The notes under the pieces are model-generated. The model ran no database searches and had not been told where the DNA came from. It was given only the letters and a program-made list of their open reading frames with translations. Positions 43,634 through 53,492 of a DNA stretch of 64,000 bases are shown here, one piece after another (the stretch's first letter is position 1; every line of letters starts with the position of its first letter). The DNA lies in NCBI RefSeq assembly GCF_002056795.1, contig NZ_CP020104.1:2057001-2121000 (forward strand). The letters run 5' to 3'. The translations under genes and the position numbers were made by a program. The DNA comes from Spirosoma aerolatum (GTDB lineage Bacteria > Bacteroidota > Bacteroidia > Cytophagales > Spirosomataceae).

Positions 43634-45016
43634 ATGGACGCTACACCAGCTCAAGCCGACGCAAAATCTGCTGCTAAATATCCCCGGAGTATCCCTTTTA
43701 TTATTGGCAATGAAGCTGCCGAACGGTTCAGTTTCTATGGCATGCGCTCCATTCTCAGTACCTTTCTGGTAGCTCAGTTTTTTAATCCCACGCATAATCC
43801 GGCACTGCAATCGGTGGCTGAGGCCAAGGCTAATGACCAGGTTCATTTTTTTGTAGCACTGGCTTACTTTATGCCCTTGATCGGTGGGCTGGTGGCCGAC
43901 TGGTTTTTCGGAAAGTACAAAGTGATTCTGTACGTGTCGATGATTTATTGCGTAGGGCACCTATTCCTGGCACTGTTCGACACAGACCTGGAGTGGTTTA
44001 CCTACGGATTGTTACTGATTGCTATCGGAGCGGGCGGGATTAAGTCGTGCGTATCGGCTAATGTGGGCGACCAGTTCGACGAGTCGAATCAGCACCTGAT
44101 GTCGAAAATATACGGATGGTTTTATTTCAGCATCAACTCCGGATCAGTCATATCGACCATGCTCATACCGTATTTATATGCCAACTACGGAGCTAGTGTT
44201 GCCTTTGGGGTACCGGGTATCCTGATGGCATTGGCGACACTGATTTTCTGGCTGGGTCGTGATCGCTACGTTAAAGTGCCACCGATTGGTCTGAAAAACG
44301 CCCTGGCTGACGTACAAATGTGGAAAGAGAATCTGGGTGCTATGGGGCGGGTGCTATCTGTCTTCATCTTCATTCCGGTATTCTGGGCACTCTGGGATCA
44401 GAACCTATCCGAGTGGGTGTTGCAGGCAACAAAGCTCGACTTAACCCTGGTAGACGGGTTTACGGTATTGCCCGAGCAGGTGCAAACCGTGAATCCCTTT
44501 TTTCTGGTAACCATGATACCGATTTTTACCTACGGGGTTTATCCGTTGCTGGAGCGGCTGGGCGTTAAAGTGACTCCTCTTCGTAAAATGGGAGCAGGCT
44601 TTTTGCTGGCTGGTATATCATTTGTCATTATTGCCCAATTGCAGGAGCGGATCGATGCAGGGCAGCATCCAACCGTCTGGTGGCAGATTCTGGCCTATCT
44701 GGTTTTATCGGCCAGTGAAGTACTTGTGTCAGTAACTAGTCTGGAATATGCCTATACGCATTCGCCCAAAGCCATTAAAAGCCTGATGTCGTCGTTTTAC
44801 CTGCTGGTGATTTCAGCGGGTAACTTATTTGTATCATTCGTGAACCAGAGTATTGCAAACAAAGGGTTTTTCTCCCGCTTCGAAGGGGCCAGCTATTACT
44901 GGTTCTTTGTGGGGTTGATGGCCGTTAACTTTGTTCTATACCTGATTGCAACGGCCTTCATTAAAGAGAAAATCTACGTAGGGCAGCTTGAGGAAGTAGG
45001 TCATTTGCCTGAGTAA
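43634..45016 (+). CDS. POT-family proton-dependent oligopeptide transporter
   Basis: A 460-residue inner membrane transporter with about 12-14 membrane segments. The POT signature is clear near the start: FIIGNEAAERFSFYGMRSIL includes the conserved ExxERFxYYG-like motif. The region IGAGGIKSCVSANVGDQFDE contains the second signature. Members import di- and tripeptides with protons (MFS superfamily). The C-terminus keeps FASFYYWFFVGL-like segments. A strong terminator follows. No peptidase gene is adjacent, so it is a stand-alone transporter. Confidence 0.9.
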   Translation: MDATPAQADAKSAAKYPRSIPFIIGNEAAERFSFYGMRSILSTFLVAQFFNPTHNPALQSVAEAKANDQVHFFVALAYFMPLIGGLVADWFFGKYKVILYVSMIYCVGHLFLALFDTDLEWFTYGLLLIAIGAGGIKSCVSANVGDQFDESNQHLMSKIYGWFYFSINSGSVISTMLIPYLYANYGASVAFGVPGILMALATLIFWLGRDRYVKVPPIGLKNALADVQMWKENLGAMGRVLSVFIFIPVFWALWDQNLSEWVLQATKLDLTLVDGFTVLPEQVQTVNPFFLVTMIPIFTYGVYPLLERLGVKVTPLRKMGAGFLLAGISFVIIAQLQERIDAGQHPTVWWQILAYLVLSASEVLVSVTSLEYAYTHSPKAIKSLMSSFYLLVISAGNLFVSFVNQSIANKGFFSRFEGASYYWFFVGLMAVNFVLYLIATAFIKEKIYVGQLEEVGHLPE

Positions 45017-45040
45017 TTCGATAAACCATCAGCAATTGGA

Positions 45041-45077
45041 GCAAGAACGAGGCCTTGTGACCTCGTTCTTGCTTTTG
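45041..45077 (+). terminator. Rho-independent terminator after POT transporter
   Basis: GCAAGAACGAGG (45041-45052) pairs perfectly with CCTCGTTCTTGC (45061-45072), 8-nt loop, followed by a T-rich tail, 24 bp after the stop. Confidence 0.85.
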
Positions 45078-45269
45078 TACTATTAGTAGGATTTATTTGA
45101 TTAATGTAACTGATAGATGATTCATAATTTGTATTTTAATCATATATCCACCGCTCAGTAAATAAATTGTTACTCAGAACGGCTTTTTTGATCTAAAGAA
45201 GGAAATCACACGTACTTAAATTTAGATTTTATAATTAGTGTACACCAACTTGTTGTTTAACCCTAACGC

Positions 45270-45821
45270 ATGTTCACTTCATTGACTGATGAAGAGCTAC
45301 TTCGTCAATGTTTACCATCGCAGCCTAATCAATGTTTTGAGACACTTTATAATCGATATGTTAATAAGGTTTATCGTCGTTGTTTATCAATGACCAAAGA
45401 CGCTGACCAGGCTCAGGACTTTACACACGACATTTTTATAAAGGTATTTAATAAGCTTGATGCGTTTCAGGAGCGGTCAAGTTTTTCAACCTGGCTTTAT
45501 TCTATTGCTTTTAATTATTGTTCGGATCAATTGCGGCTGGCTAAACGGCTTCCGACAACAGCCATCGAAGAAGAACTGGAGGAAAATAGAGCTGAATCAA
45601 CAGATACGCATTTGCACGAAGAAACACTCCATATTGTGAAGCAGGCAATGGGTAAGCTTTCACAAAAAGAAAGGGCGCTGCTGCGATTGAAGTATGAGGA
45701 TGGGATGAGTATTGACGAAATTGCCCAACTATACGATCTCAAACCCAGTGCGGTTAAAATGCGGCTCAAGCGAAGCCGTGAGAAGATATACAGCCTCTGT
45801 GCCCAGCACGTTTTGAACTGA
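45270..45821 (+). CDS. ECF-type RNA polymerase sigma factor
   Basis: A 183-residue sigma factor. The sigma2 region reads CFETLYNRYVNKVYRRCLSM followed by DADQAQDFTHDIFIKVFNKL and SFSTWLYSIAFNYCSDQLR. The sigma4 region reads LSQKERALLRLKYEDGMSID, then EIAQLYDLKPSAVKMRLKRS. No FecR-type anti-sigma gene is adjacent, so its regulator lies elsewhere or it is regulated differently. It is flanked upstream by 250 bp of AT-rich sequence. The promoter it serves cannot be told from here. Confidence 0.85.
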   Translation: MFTSLTDEELLRQCLPSQPNQCFETLYNRYVNKVYRRCLSMTKDADQAQDFTHDIFIKVFNKLDAFQERSSFSTWLYSIAFNYCSDQLRLAKRLPTTAIEEELEENRAESTDTHLHEETLHIVKQAMGKLSQKERALLRLKYEDGMSIDEIAQLYDLKPSAVKMRLKRSREKIYSLCAQHVLN

Positions 45822-45999
45822 CTGAATAATCTTTAATTTTTTTTCGTTTTTGTGTGACTAAATGTTTTCCCTTGCGTCAAAAGAATGATTTAATGTTACT
45901 GATAGTGTGAATTAAGTTCGATTCGTCAGCGGTCGGACTTTTTTGTTTTTATAGGTTATTAATTTGTTGGGAAGTACAACCCGCTGCAAGTGTTCGTTA

Positions 46000-47139
46000 T
46001 CAGATTCTGTTTGCAAGGAGGTTACCAATCTGTCGTGCAGTTCGGACCAGGTTTTGCTCGGTGTTTTTGAGAGCCGTAGGCAGATCAGTTGGCCCGTTGC
46101 CGATAGCCAGCAACATATCAAAATACTGACTCAACCCGTCATGCTGATCGAGGGGTATTTTTCCGGCAAGGCCAATAACGGGTAATTGGTTAGCTTTCGC
46201 CCGGAATGCGACACCAAAGGGCCCCTTGCCATGCAAGGTCTGTTCGTCAATGCTTCCTTCGCCCGTAATAACCAGATCGGCATTGGCAACGGCTTCGTTA
46301 AAATTGGTGAAATCCAGAAAGAAATCGATCCCATTGATGAGCTTGGCCTTCAGGAACGTATAAAGTCCGGCCGATACGCCCCCAGCTGCTCCACCATGCT
46401 TAACAGCTGCCATGTCGATGCCCGTTAAGCCCTGAGCTACGTTTGCCAGGGTAGCCAGCCCTGCATCCAGTATTTTTACGGCTTCGGGCGTAGCGCCTTT
46501 TTGGGGGCCAAATACAGCCGCTGAACCCTGATCGCCCAATAAGGTATTATCGACATCGCACAGAATCGAGATATCGCAGGTTAACGCACGTGGGTCCAGG
46601 CCCGAAACGTCAATCGTTGTGATGTCGGTAAAGCTCCCCGGTTCAGTAAGTTCATTCCCCGATGCATTCAGGAAGCGAACCCCTAGGGCCCGCAAAATTC
46701 CCGTTCCCCCATCGACGGTCGCTGAGCCTCCGATAGCCAGCACAAGTTGCGTAACGCCCTGATCGAGTGCCTGTTTAATAAGTTCGCCTGTACCAAACGA
46801 TGTTGCCTTTAGCGGATTTAGTTCATTGGGTTTAACCCGGTGAAGCCCCGATGCGCTGGCCATTTCAATAATGGCGGTTTGTCCATTGGCAACCAGCCCG
46901 AACGAAGCGGTTATTTTTCGCCCAAACGGATCATCGACTTCGGCCGGGATTCGTTGGCCGTTATGCGTCCAAATCATCAGTTCGCCCGTTCCATCGCCCC
47001 CGTCGCCGATGGGGAAACACTCACACACACAGTCGAGGGTGCTTTGTTGAAATCCTTCCTGAATGGCGCGGGCGGCATCCTGCGCATTCAGGCTATGTTT
47101 AAAGGCATTGGGGGCAATAAGAACGCGGACTTGTTTCAT
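46000..47139 (-). CDS. Glycerate 2-kinase (GlxK/GarK type)
   Basis: A 379-residue protein of the class I glycerate kinase family, which phosphorylates D-glycerate at C2 to 2-phosphoglycerate. Motifs: LIAPNAFKHSLNAQDAARAI, FPIGDGGDGTGELMIW, KATSFGTGELIKQALDQG, AIGGSATVDGGTGILRALG and LVITGEGSIDEQTLHGKGPF. The length fits the family. It is cytoplasmic. It stands 10 bp after the hydroxyacid dehydrogenase gene and is probably the last gene of the operon that begins with the LctP permease. Confidence 0.9.
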   Translation of the reverse strand: MKQVRVLIAPNAFKHSLNAQDAARAIQEGFQQSTLDCVCECFPIGDGGDGTGELMIWTHNGQRIPAEVDDPFGRKITASFGLVANGQTAIIEMASASGLHRVKPNELNPLKATSFGTGELIKQALDQGVTQLVLAIGGSATVDGGTGILRALGVRFLNASGNELTEPGSFTDITTIDVSGLDPRALTCDISILCDVDNTLLGDQGSAAVFGPQKGATPEAVKILDAGLATLANVAQGLTGIDMAAVKHGGAAGGVSAGLYTFLKAKLINGIDFFLDFTNFNEAVANADLVITGEGSIDEQTLHGKGPFGVAFRAKANQLPVIGLAGKIPLDQHDGLSQYFDMLLAIGNGPTDLPTALKNTEQNLVRTARQIGNLLANRI

Positions 47140-47149
47140 TACAAATAGA

Positions 47150-48109
47150 CTAGTTATTGACTACATTAACGGGGTTCCCAGCTATAAAAGCAGCCAGATT
47201 TGCCACCGTAATGTCCATCAGTCGGGAACGGGCTTCTTTGGTGGCCCAGGCAATGTGCGGGGTAATCAGGCAATTTTTGGCCGTAAACAGCGGATTGTCG
47301 GCGGCAGGTGGCTCGACCGATAGTACATCGATACCGGCTCCGGCAATGACATCGTTGTTGAGCGCATCGGCCAGGTCCTGATCGACAATGATTGGCCCTC
47401 GGGATGTATTGAGCAGGAACGCGGTAGGCTTCATCCGCTTCAGATTTTCCAGATTGATCAGGCCTTTTGTTTCGGGGGTTAGCGGGCAATGAATACTGAC
47501 CACATCCGATTGCGCCAGAATTTCCGGTACGTCGGCCCAGCGGAAATTGGGGCGGTGCGATTGGTCGGTCTGGTGGCGTTTAGAGCCGAGAATGTTCATC
47601 CCAAAAGCCGTCGCAATATCGCCAACTTTCTCCCCGATACTGCCAAATCCGATGATTCCCATTGTTTTGCCCGCCAACTCGATAAGCGGATAGTCCCAAT
47701 AACACCAATCCGCCGATTTAGCCCATTTGCCATCTTTTACGGTGTCGCTATGATGCTTGACATGCTGAGTCAGTTCGAGCAGCAGCGCAAAGGTCATCTG
47801 TACGACCGACGCGGTTCCGTAGCCAGGTACATTGCTGACCAGGATGCCTTTTTGTTTGGCCACTTCCGTATTGACGATGTTGTAGCCCGTTGCCAGTACG
47901 CCAATAAACTTCAGGGCTGGCAGGTTTTCCAGCACCTCTTCACCCAATGGGGTTTTGTTCGTAAAAATAACTTCAGCGTCTTTGGCCCGCTCCAGGACTT
48001 TATCGGATGGTGTGCGATCATATACGGTCAGTTCGCCTAATGTTTCAATACCTTCCCAGGTCAGATCGCCGGGGTTCAGGGTATATCCGTCCAGTACTAC
48101 AATCTTCAT
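47150..48109 (-). CDS. D-2-hydroxyacid dehydrogenase (hydroxypyruvate/glycerate reductase type)
   Basis: A 319-residue NAD(P)-dependent enzyme. The nucleotide-binding site is MGIIGFGSIGEKVGDIA (150-166). The catalytic residues are Arg237 in LNTSRGPIIVDQ, Glu266 in IDVLSVEPPAA and His285 in LITPHIAWATKEAR. With a glycerate kinase 10 bp downstream, reduction of hydroxypyruvate (or glyoxylate) to glycerate (glycolate) is the likely reaction, but substrate choice is inferred from context. There is no signal peptide. Confidence 0.87.
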   Translation of the reverse strand: MKIVVLDGYTLNPGDLTWEGIETLGELTVYDRTPSDKVLERAKDAEVIFTNKTPLGEEVLENLPALKFIGVLATGYNIVNTEVAKQKGILVSNVPGYGTASVVQMTFALLLELTQHVKHHSDTVKDGKWAKSADWCYWDYPLIELAGKTMGIIGFGSIGEKVGDIATAFGMNILGSKRHQTDQSHRPNFRWADVPEILAQSDVVSIHCPLTPETKGLINLENLKRMKPTAFLLNTSRGPIIVDQDLADALNNDVIAGAGIDVLSVEPPAADNPLFTAKNCLITPHIAWATKEARSRLMDITVANLAAFIAGNPVNVVNN

Positions 48110-48212
48110 TTCAGTTTTATTTCGTTTTGGAAGGAACCCTGATTTTTATGCTACGATCCGTGTAAATCATGATCATCATAAAAATCAGTGTTCTATTATC
48201 TATGAGTTTACT

Positions 48213-49123
48213 TTAAACTCTTGCCCAGGCTTCGTTTAGGGTGCGTTTGGCATTGGCAATTACGACATCCGGGTCTTCATCGCCAAATGGTTTAACTTCA
48301 AAACTGAAGATTGGTGGGTTTTCAGTGTTCAGATAACCAATATCGAGCAGCACTTTTAGGTAATGCGTTACTTCAGCGACATCGTTTTCGCCATTGGGAA
48401 AGCCAAATCGGGGGTGTACATCACCATAGGCAGGCAAATCGGGACTTTTGACTACACAGTTGCCAACGTGTGCGTGGGTGATGTAGTCTTTTATGGGCAG
48501 CAGCGATTCGTCAATGGTTTCGTGAATGAGCGGAATGTGGCTCAAATCGACCATCAACCCGAAATGATCATGCGTTTGCCGAACCGCCTGTACATATTGT
48601 AAAGCCAACGCTGCCGGACCAATCAGCGATTTTTTGTCGACATCGTAATCGAACACTTCCAGCGAGATCTTCATAGCGCCCTTGCTTTTGGCATAGGTGC
48701 AGATTTCATTGGTGGATTCGACCAGTAGTTCAAACGCTTTTTCTTTGTTTGCTTCGTTGTATTGACCACTCAGAAACGAAAACCCGTAGCCCCCAGTTCA
48801 TACGCCTGATCGATACCCGCTTTTACGTTGGCGAGTGCTTTCTGGCGGCCTTCTTCGTTGGTATCGTTGAGGTTAAGGCCCGTGGTGAGTAGCCGGGGCT
48901 GGGCCGCAAAAGCCACCTGCATATGCGAAGCTTCCAGCAGGGATTTTACCTTCTGACGGACAACCGGATCATTGACGGTGGTAATTTCAATGGCCGTAAA
49001 ATAATCGTCGAGTACTACTTTTTTGATGGTTTCAACGATTGGGCCGTCGCCTTTCATGGTTTGGGGAAATGCCATGAAGTGGACCAGGCCAACCTTCATG
49101 TAGTTACAAAGCGGAACCGTCAT
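48213..49123 (-). pseudogene. Sugar phosphate isomerase/epimerase, frameshifted
   Basis: A TIM-barrel isomerase/epimerase (AP endonuclease family 2) gene is split. The N-terminal part (49123-48770) ends YELGATGFRF then stops; dropping one frame continues as LSGQYNEANKEKAFELLVES and later MKISLEVFDYDVDKKSLIGP, and finishes near 48213. The total of 911 nt is one base short of 304 codons, so a single-base deletion near 48768-48775 explains it. All the rest looks intact. It could be a real lesion or a sequencing error. Its place between the permease and the hydroxyacid dehydrogenase suits a hydroxypyruvate isomerase or sugar epimerase role. Confidence 0.8.
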
Positions 49124-49197
49124 AAATAAGGGGTATAGGAGGAAAGAAAATCAAGTTGTTCATTTCCTCCTATAGACGAAAAAGCCGCCTTTACTAC

Positions 49198-50964
49198 TTA
49201 GTTGGCAGGAGCAGGTACTTGCGCTTTCTTTTTGGTCGAAAGCACTGAAATCGCTAATACGACCAGAAGGACAGCCAGTCCAATCAGATACGTATAGCCC
49301 TTCGATAAATCGGGAACTGATGTGGCTTTGGTGCCAGCTACTTTTTCGTAGGTCGGAATAACCCATTGAAATACATAAGCCTGTCCGAGCGTGATGAGGC
49401 AGATAAAGCCCAGCATAATAAAACTGTGTTTCACCGTAAACCGGAACAGCGAGGATTCTTTACCCACCAGATCGCCAGCCGCAGCCGCGACCGCAATTGA
49501 CTGGGGCGAAATCATTTTACCCACGACTCCCCCCGACACATTCGCTCCGACACTGACCACTGGAGGCACACCAATTGACTCGGCCGTGGCATATTGTAAC
49601 TTGCTGAACAGGGCATTGGCCGACGTATCTGATCCGGTGATGAAGACGCCCAGCCACCCCAGCACCGGCGCAAAAAAAGGGAAGAGAACGCCCGTTTGCG
49701 CCAACGATTCTGCCAGCGTGAGTGTAATGCCTGAGTCGTTGACAATGTAGGCGAAAGCCAGTACCGAGGCCACCGTCAAGGTCGGAAATCGAAGCTGATA
49801 CAGGGTAGCACCAAAGACCTGTAGCCCTTGCCGGTAAGTCAGCCCGACCAGCGGAATAGCTACCAGCGAGGCAATCAGAAGGGCCGTACCAGCCGCTGAG
49901 AGGTAATTGAACTTGAAAACCTTGGTCAGCAACGTACCATCCTGGCCCTGAATCGCATTGTGCAGACCGGGAAATTCGAACTGAAACTGTCCATGCGCAT
50001 TGAGCACCTCTTTGATCGACTGCAAACCCCAGAAAATCACCATGATGGTTAAGATCAAAAAGGGGGACCAAGCTCGAAGTAATTGCCCTCCGGTATAGTG
50101 AATCGAGCTGTCGAAGCTAGCCGCCGGTTCATTGGCAAATCGCCAGATGGTTTTGGGCTTCCAGAATCGCAAAAACGTCATCAGGCTAATAATCGACCCT
50201 AGTCCAGCAATCACATCGGGCAGGGCAGGACCTAGGTAATTCGACGAAAACCACTGCAAAAAGGCAAACGAAACCCCGGAGACTAACACGGCGGGCATTA
50301 CCTCCTGGGCCTTCCTGAATCCGGCAATGATGGTTACCAGGTAAAACGGCAGGATCACCGACAGAATGGGTAAGGTTCTGCCCACCATCTGGGAAATGGG
50401 CAGTTCGGGAATGCCCGACACCTGGGAGGCCACCGTGATGGGAATACCGATGGAGCCAAAGGCAACGGGAGCGGTGTTGGCAATCAGGCAGATGCCGGAG
50501 GCATAGAGGGGGTTGAAGCCTAGTCCGACCAGCATGGCAGCGGTGATGGCCACGGGTGCGCCGAATCCAGCGGTGCCCTCTAGGAAAGCGCCGAAGGAGA
50601 AGGCGATGAGCAGGGCCTGGAGTCGTCGGTCGGAAGTGATGGCGGCCATGAAGTGTTTGATGATGTCGAACTGTCCGGCCTTAACGGTGAGGTTAAAGAG
50701 GAAAACGGCCATGGTCACCAGCCAGCAGATCGGGAACAATCCATAGAGTGCCCCGTGAGTAGCCGACAACAGCGCGAGTTTGAGGGGCATGCCATAAATC
50801 GCAGTGGCAATAATCATGGCAAGAGCCGTAGCGATAAGGGCAGCCTGATAGCCTTTCATCTTTCGGATGATAAGCGCCCAGAAAATGAACAAAATGGGCA
50901 GGGCTGCTACGACTACCGACAGCGGGAGGTTACCAAACGGATCGATTACTTGTTTCCAGGTCAT
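49198..50964 (-). CDS. LctP-family lactate/glycolate permease
   Basis: A 588-residue inner membrane transporter with about 13-14 membrane segments. The family region is clear: PLKLALLSATHGALYGLFPI, FSFGAFLEGTAGFGAPVAIT, LYASGICLIANTAPVAFGSI and GVFITGSDTSANALFSKLQY. Known LctP/GlcA proteins take up L-lactate, D-lactate or glycolate with protons. It is the first gene of a minus-strand run that continues with an isomerase, a hydroxyacid dehydrogenase and a glycerate kinase, which points to short-chain hydroxyacid use, with the exact substrate unsettled. Confidence 0.9.
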   Translation of the reverse strand: MTWKQVIDPFGNLPLSVVVAALPILFIFWALIIRKMKGYQAALIATALAMIIATAIYGMPLKLALLSATHGALYGLFPICWLVTMAVFLFNLTVKAGQFDIIKHFMAAITSDRRLQALLIAFSFGAFLEGTAGFGAPVAITAAMLVGLGFNPLYASGICLIANTAPVAFGSIGIPITVASQVSGIPELPISQMVGRTLPILSVILPFYLVTIIAGFRKAQEVMPAVLVSGVSFAFLQWFSSNYLGPALPDVIAGLGSIISLMTFLRFWKPKTIWRFANEPAASFDSSIHYTGGQLLRAWSPFLILTIMVIFWGLQSIKEVLNAHGQFQFEFPGLHNAIQGQDGTLLTKVFKFNYLSAAGTALLIASLVAIPLVGLTYRQGLQVFGATLYQLRFPTLTVASVLAFAYIVNDSGITLTLAESLAQTGVLFPFFAPVLGWLGVFITGSDTSANALFSKLQYATAESIGVPPVVSVGANVSGGVVGKMISPQSIAVAAAAGDLVGKESSLFRFTVKHSFIMLGFICLITLGQAYVFQWVIPTYEKVAGTKATSVPDLSKGYTYLIGLAVLLVVLAISVLSTKKKAQVPAPAN

Positions 50965-51044
50965 GAGGTAGTTGGGTTGGTTTATAACTGTCCGAGAGCG
51001 TTACACTTTCGGATAGCTAAGTGGCTAATTAAAATGTATTAGCT

Positions 51045-51141
51045 CGTTTTTTGTCATGCTGACGAAGGAAGCATCTCAGGGCTTTGAATCCTCAGGTTTG
51101 GAATCTTTAAGATGCTTCCTTCGTCAGCATGACAAAAAACG
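51045..51141. repeat. Intergenic palindrome, GTCAT-type, copy 2
   Basis: Perfect 32-nt arms, 51045-51076 with 51110-51141, loop of 33 nt. The arm contains TTGTCATGCTGACGAAGGAA and then GCATCT, where copy 1 has CCCGACGAAGGAGGGATCT; the bases differ between copies but pair within each. Confidence 0.9.
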
Positions 51142-51199
51142 CCCATGTAGCATACGCTACACTATTTATGCTTGAGTACTAAGTACACTGTACTCTAAG

Positions 51200-51229
51200 T
51201 TTTTTGTCATTCCGAGGAACGACAAAAAT
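51200..51229. repeat. Collapsed GTCAT-type repeat
   Basis: TTTTTTGTCATTCCGAGGAA followed by CGACAAAAATT: the two ends of the palindrome are joined and the centre is missing, as expected for an internal deletion of a full element. Confidence 0.7.
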
Positions 51230-51277
51230 TACACTGCACTTAACGAAACAAGATTAGATGATTAAGAATTGATAGCA

Positions 51278-53464
51278 CTAGGCCAGATCCAGCGCTACAA
51301 TTTCATGGTCGACAATCCTGGGAATTGCTACCAGAACCTTACCGCCCTTTATCTCAAATTTAGGTTTTTGCTCACTCATCAATAGTTTCACGCCTGTCAC
51401 TTTCACACCCGTCGGAACAGGCACCGAAACCTGAGCCTCAACGGGGATCAACTCCCGGAAAGGGCCCTTCATCATCATCGGATTGGTCAGATTGACCAGG
51501 TGAACGGTCATTGAATTCGCCTGCCGCCACACATGAACATCAATCACACCGGGGCCGATTACGGTAGCAATGGGTTCTTCATCCAGCGCCCAGTTGACTA
51601 CATTACTGAGAAGTAGACCGTGATCGACGGTCAGCAGTTGCCAGAACGAACGGTCCAGATCGCCGGGGATGTATACTACCCGACCTTTGCCAATCTGACG
51701 CAGGTATAATTCACGGGTATCGGTTTGCGGCACACGCGGGTATACATCTTCCATCGGCAGGTCGGGGTAGGTTGGAATGAGGGTAACCGGACTGGGGAAA
51801 TAGCTGGCTGTAGGTTTGACGTTGACTTTGTAGATGGCGTTAATAATACGAGGGGTATCGTCCAGCCCTTTCAGAATAAGCTGCGTCTGGCCGTCTTGGA
51901 CACCCTGTTGCAGATGGAGGTAACTATTACGTAACGGCCCTTCTACTTTCTGGTCATAGGATACGCCGAACAGACTCGCCAGACCAAAATCGGGACGTTG
52001 TTTACCTTCTTCGTCGTACAGCGACGTTTCGAACGTCGCCACCACGCTACCGCCTTTCTCGACGAATGCCTGTATCTGCTGACATTGAGTGTCCGACAGG
52101 GCAGCAATGTTTGGTAAGATCAGTAGCTTGAACCGTTTGAGATCGTCGGCTGAGAGTAGTCGGTCGTTCACCATGTCGAACGGAATACGGTTTTCTACCA
52201 GATTGTGGTACATCCCGTCGAGGTGGTCACCACTTTTCTGCTGCCAGGGTTTACCGCCATAGTTGCGGTCGGTCTGTTCGGAATAGACCAGGCCAACCCG
52301 GGCCATGGGAGCCGTATTGCGGAGGTATTTTTCGTGTTTATAATAGCTCTCGTATACCTTGGCGACGGCCTCCATCCAACGTTTGTCGTAAATATCACCA
52401 CCAAATTTTACGAAGCAGGGGCGCATGCCGTTGGCGGTGCCTTCGGCTACCCAAATCCGAATTTCGGCATCGCTCTGTACGGAATCTTTCCAGCGGAATT
52501 CTTCTTCGATACCCACGCTGAAAATACCAATGAGCGGCTTCATCCCCAGCGTCGAACGCAGTTCTTTGGCTCCTTTGCCATTGGCCCAGGGCGGAATTAC
52601 CCCCCGGCGAGCCTGTTGATCGGCAAAGAAAAGGTCTGCCTCTTTACCTGTCATCACTTTATCGGGGAAGCCGTTTGGAATAAAGCGAGCGCTGGGTTTT
52701 ACCTGCCGAATGCCCGCATCCCAGGTAGCCCAGATCTCCCGAAGCCGTTTCATCCGCCATTCGGCCCATTTGCGGTAGGTAGGGTCGAGCTTGTCAATTT
52801 TTCGGGGCAGTTCCAGGCCGGAGTAGGCTTTGAAATTACGCTGGCAGTTATCGCAATAACAGGTGTCATGCCCATGCCAGCGATTCGAGAAAATACCCTC
52901 AGGCTGGAATCTTTCCATGATCTCCCGGTTGACAAGAGTCATGAAATCGAAGCTGTACGGTCCGAGGGCACAGGTAACCCACAGGTCAGGATTCGCCCAG
53001 TGACGGCGTTTCTGTCCGTCGGCGGTTACGGCAATCCATTCGGGATGTGCGTCGTAAACATCCTGCCGGACGGCATGGGGGTCGGTTCGGAGCATGATTT
53101 TCATGCCCTGTTTTTTGCAGCCTTCGACCAGATAACCCAGTGTATCCGAATTGCCCATGAAATCGCTGCGGTGGTGGAGCGGAATCTGGGTTGGGTAAAA
53201 GGCCACGATTCCACCGGCACTGAGCAGGGCACCATCGGCATGAATCCGTTTGAAATAGTTTAGCCAGAAATCCGGATCATAATGGCCGGGATCGCGTTCT
53301 ACAAAGGCCAATTGAACCCAACGCATGGGGACATCGAGCCAGTATGTTTCGGCGGGTGCCGTGCCAGGGACCAACTGCGAGGGGGCCGCCAGTAACGGTG
53401 AACCTGAGAGCGCATACGCACCGCCCATGAGGCCGCTGGTTTTCAGGAAGTTTCGTCGTTCCAT
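51278..53464 (-). CDS. Secreted glycoside hydrolase with GH42-type trimerisation domain
   Basis: A 728-residue protein with a Tat-type signal (MERRNFLKTSGLMGGAYALS). The N-terminal part is TIM-barrel-like: MRWVQLAFVERDPGHYDPDF, LGYLVEGCKKQGMKIMLRTD, then FSNRWHGHDTCYCDNCQRNF, in which Cys residues may hold a metal as in GH42. A beta-galactosidase trimerisation domain follows from about residue 400 (VGLVYSEQTDRNYGGKPW, then LKLLILPNIAALSDTQC-like segment, FVEKGGSVVATFETS). It probably acts on a beta-galactoside or related glycan in the periplasm; the exact family was not assigned. It precedes no sugar transporter. Confidence 0.75.
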   Translation of the reverse strand: MERRNFLKTSGLMGGAYALSGSPLLAAPSQLVPGTAPAETYWLDVPMRWVQLAFVERDPGHYDPDFWLNYFKRIHADGALLSAGGIVAFYPTQIPLHHRSDFMGNSDTLGYLVEGCKKQGMKIMLRTDPHAVRQDVYDAHPEWIAVTADGQKRRHWANPDLWVTCALGPYSFDFMTLVNREIMERFQPEGIFSNRWHGHDTCYCDNCQRNFKAYSGLELPRKIDKLDPTYRKWAEWRMKRLREIWATWDAGIRQVKPSARFIPNGFPDKVMTGKEADLFFADQQARRGVIPPWANGKGAKELRSTLGMKPLIGIFSVGIEEEFRWKDSVQSDAEIRIWVAEGTANGMRPCFVKFGGDIYDKRWMEAVAKVYESYYKHEKYLRNTAPMARVGLVYSEQTDRNYGGKPWQQKSGDHLDGMYHNLVENRIPFDMVNDRLLSADDLKRFKLLILPNIAALSDTQCQQIQAFVEKGGSVVATFETSLYDEEGKQRPDFGLASLFGVSYDQKVEGPLRNSYLHLQQGVQDGQTQLILKGLDDTPRIINAIYKVNVKPTASYFPSPVTLIPTYPDLPMEDVYPRVPQTDTRELYLRQIGKGRVVYIPGDLDRSFWQLLTVDHGLLLSNVVNWALDEEPIATVIGPGVIDVHVWRQANSMTVHLVNLTNPMMMKGPFRELIPVEAQVSVPVPTGVKVTGVKLLMSEQKPKFEIKGGKVLVAIPRIVDHEIVALDLA

Positions 53465-53492
53465 GCGTCAGGTGAACACAACAGGTGCGCGT

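Larger units (their letters stand above)
50965..51277. other. Gap with palindromes between permease and glycoside hydrolase genes
   Basis: No gene is seen in these 313 bp. The gap contains one full GTCAT-type palindrome (51045-51141) and one collapsed copy (51200-51229). Promoter signals for the minus-strand permease are expected here but none was identified. Confidence 0.5.

Noticed and set aside
45912..46121. A 69-codon minus-strand frame at the end of the glycerate kinase gene
   Set aside because: It overlaps the conserved kinase C-terminus in another frame and has no domain.
52205..53263. A 352-codon plus-strand frame over the glycoside hydrolase gene
   Set aside because: Antisense shadow; the glycoside hydrolase frame has a Tat signal and conserved domains.
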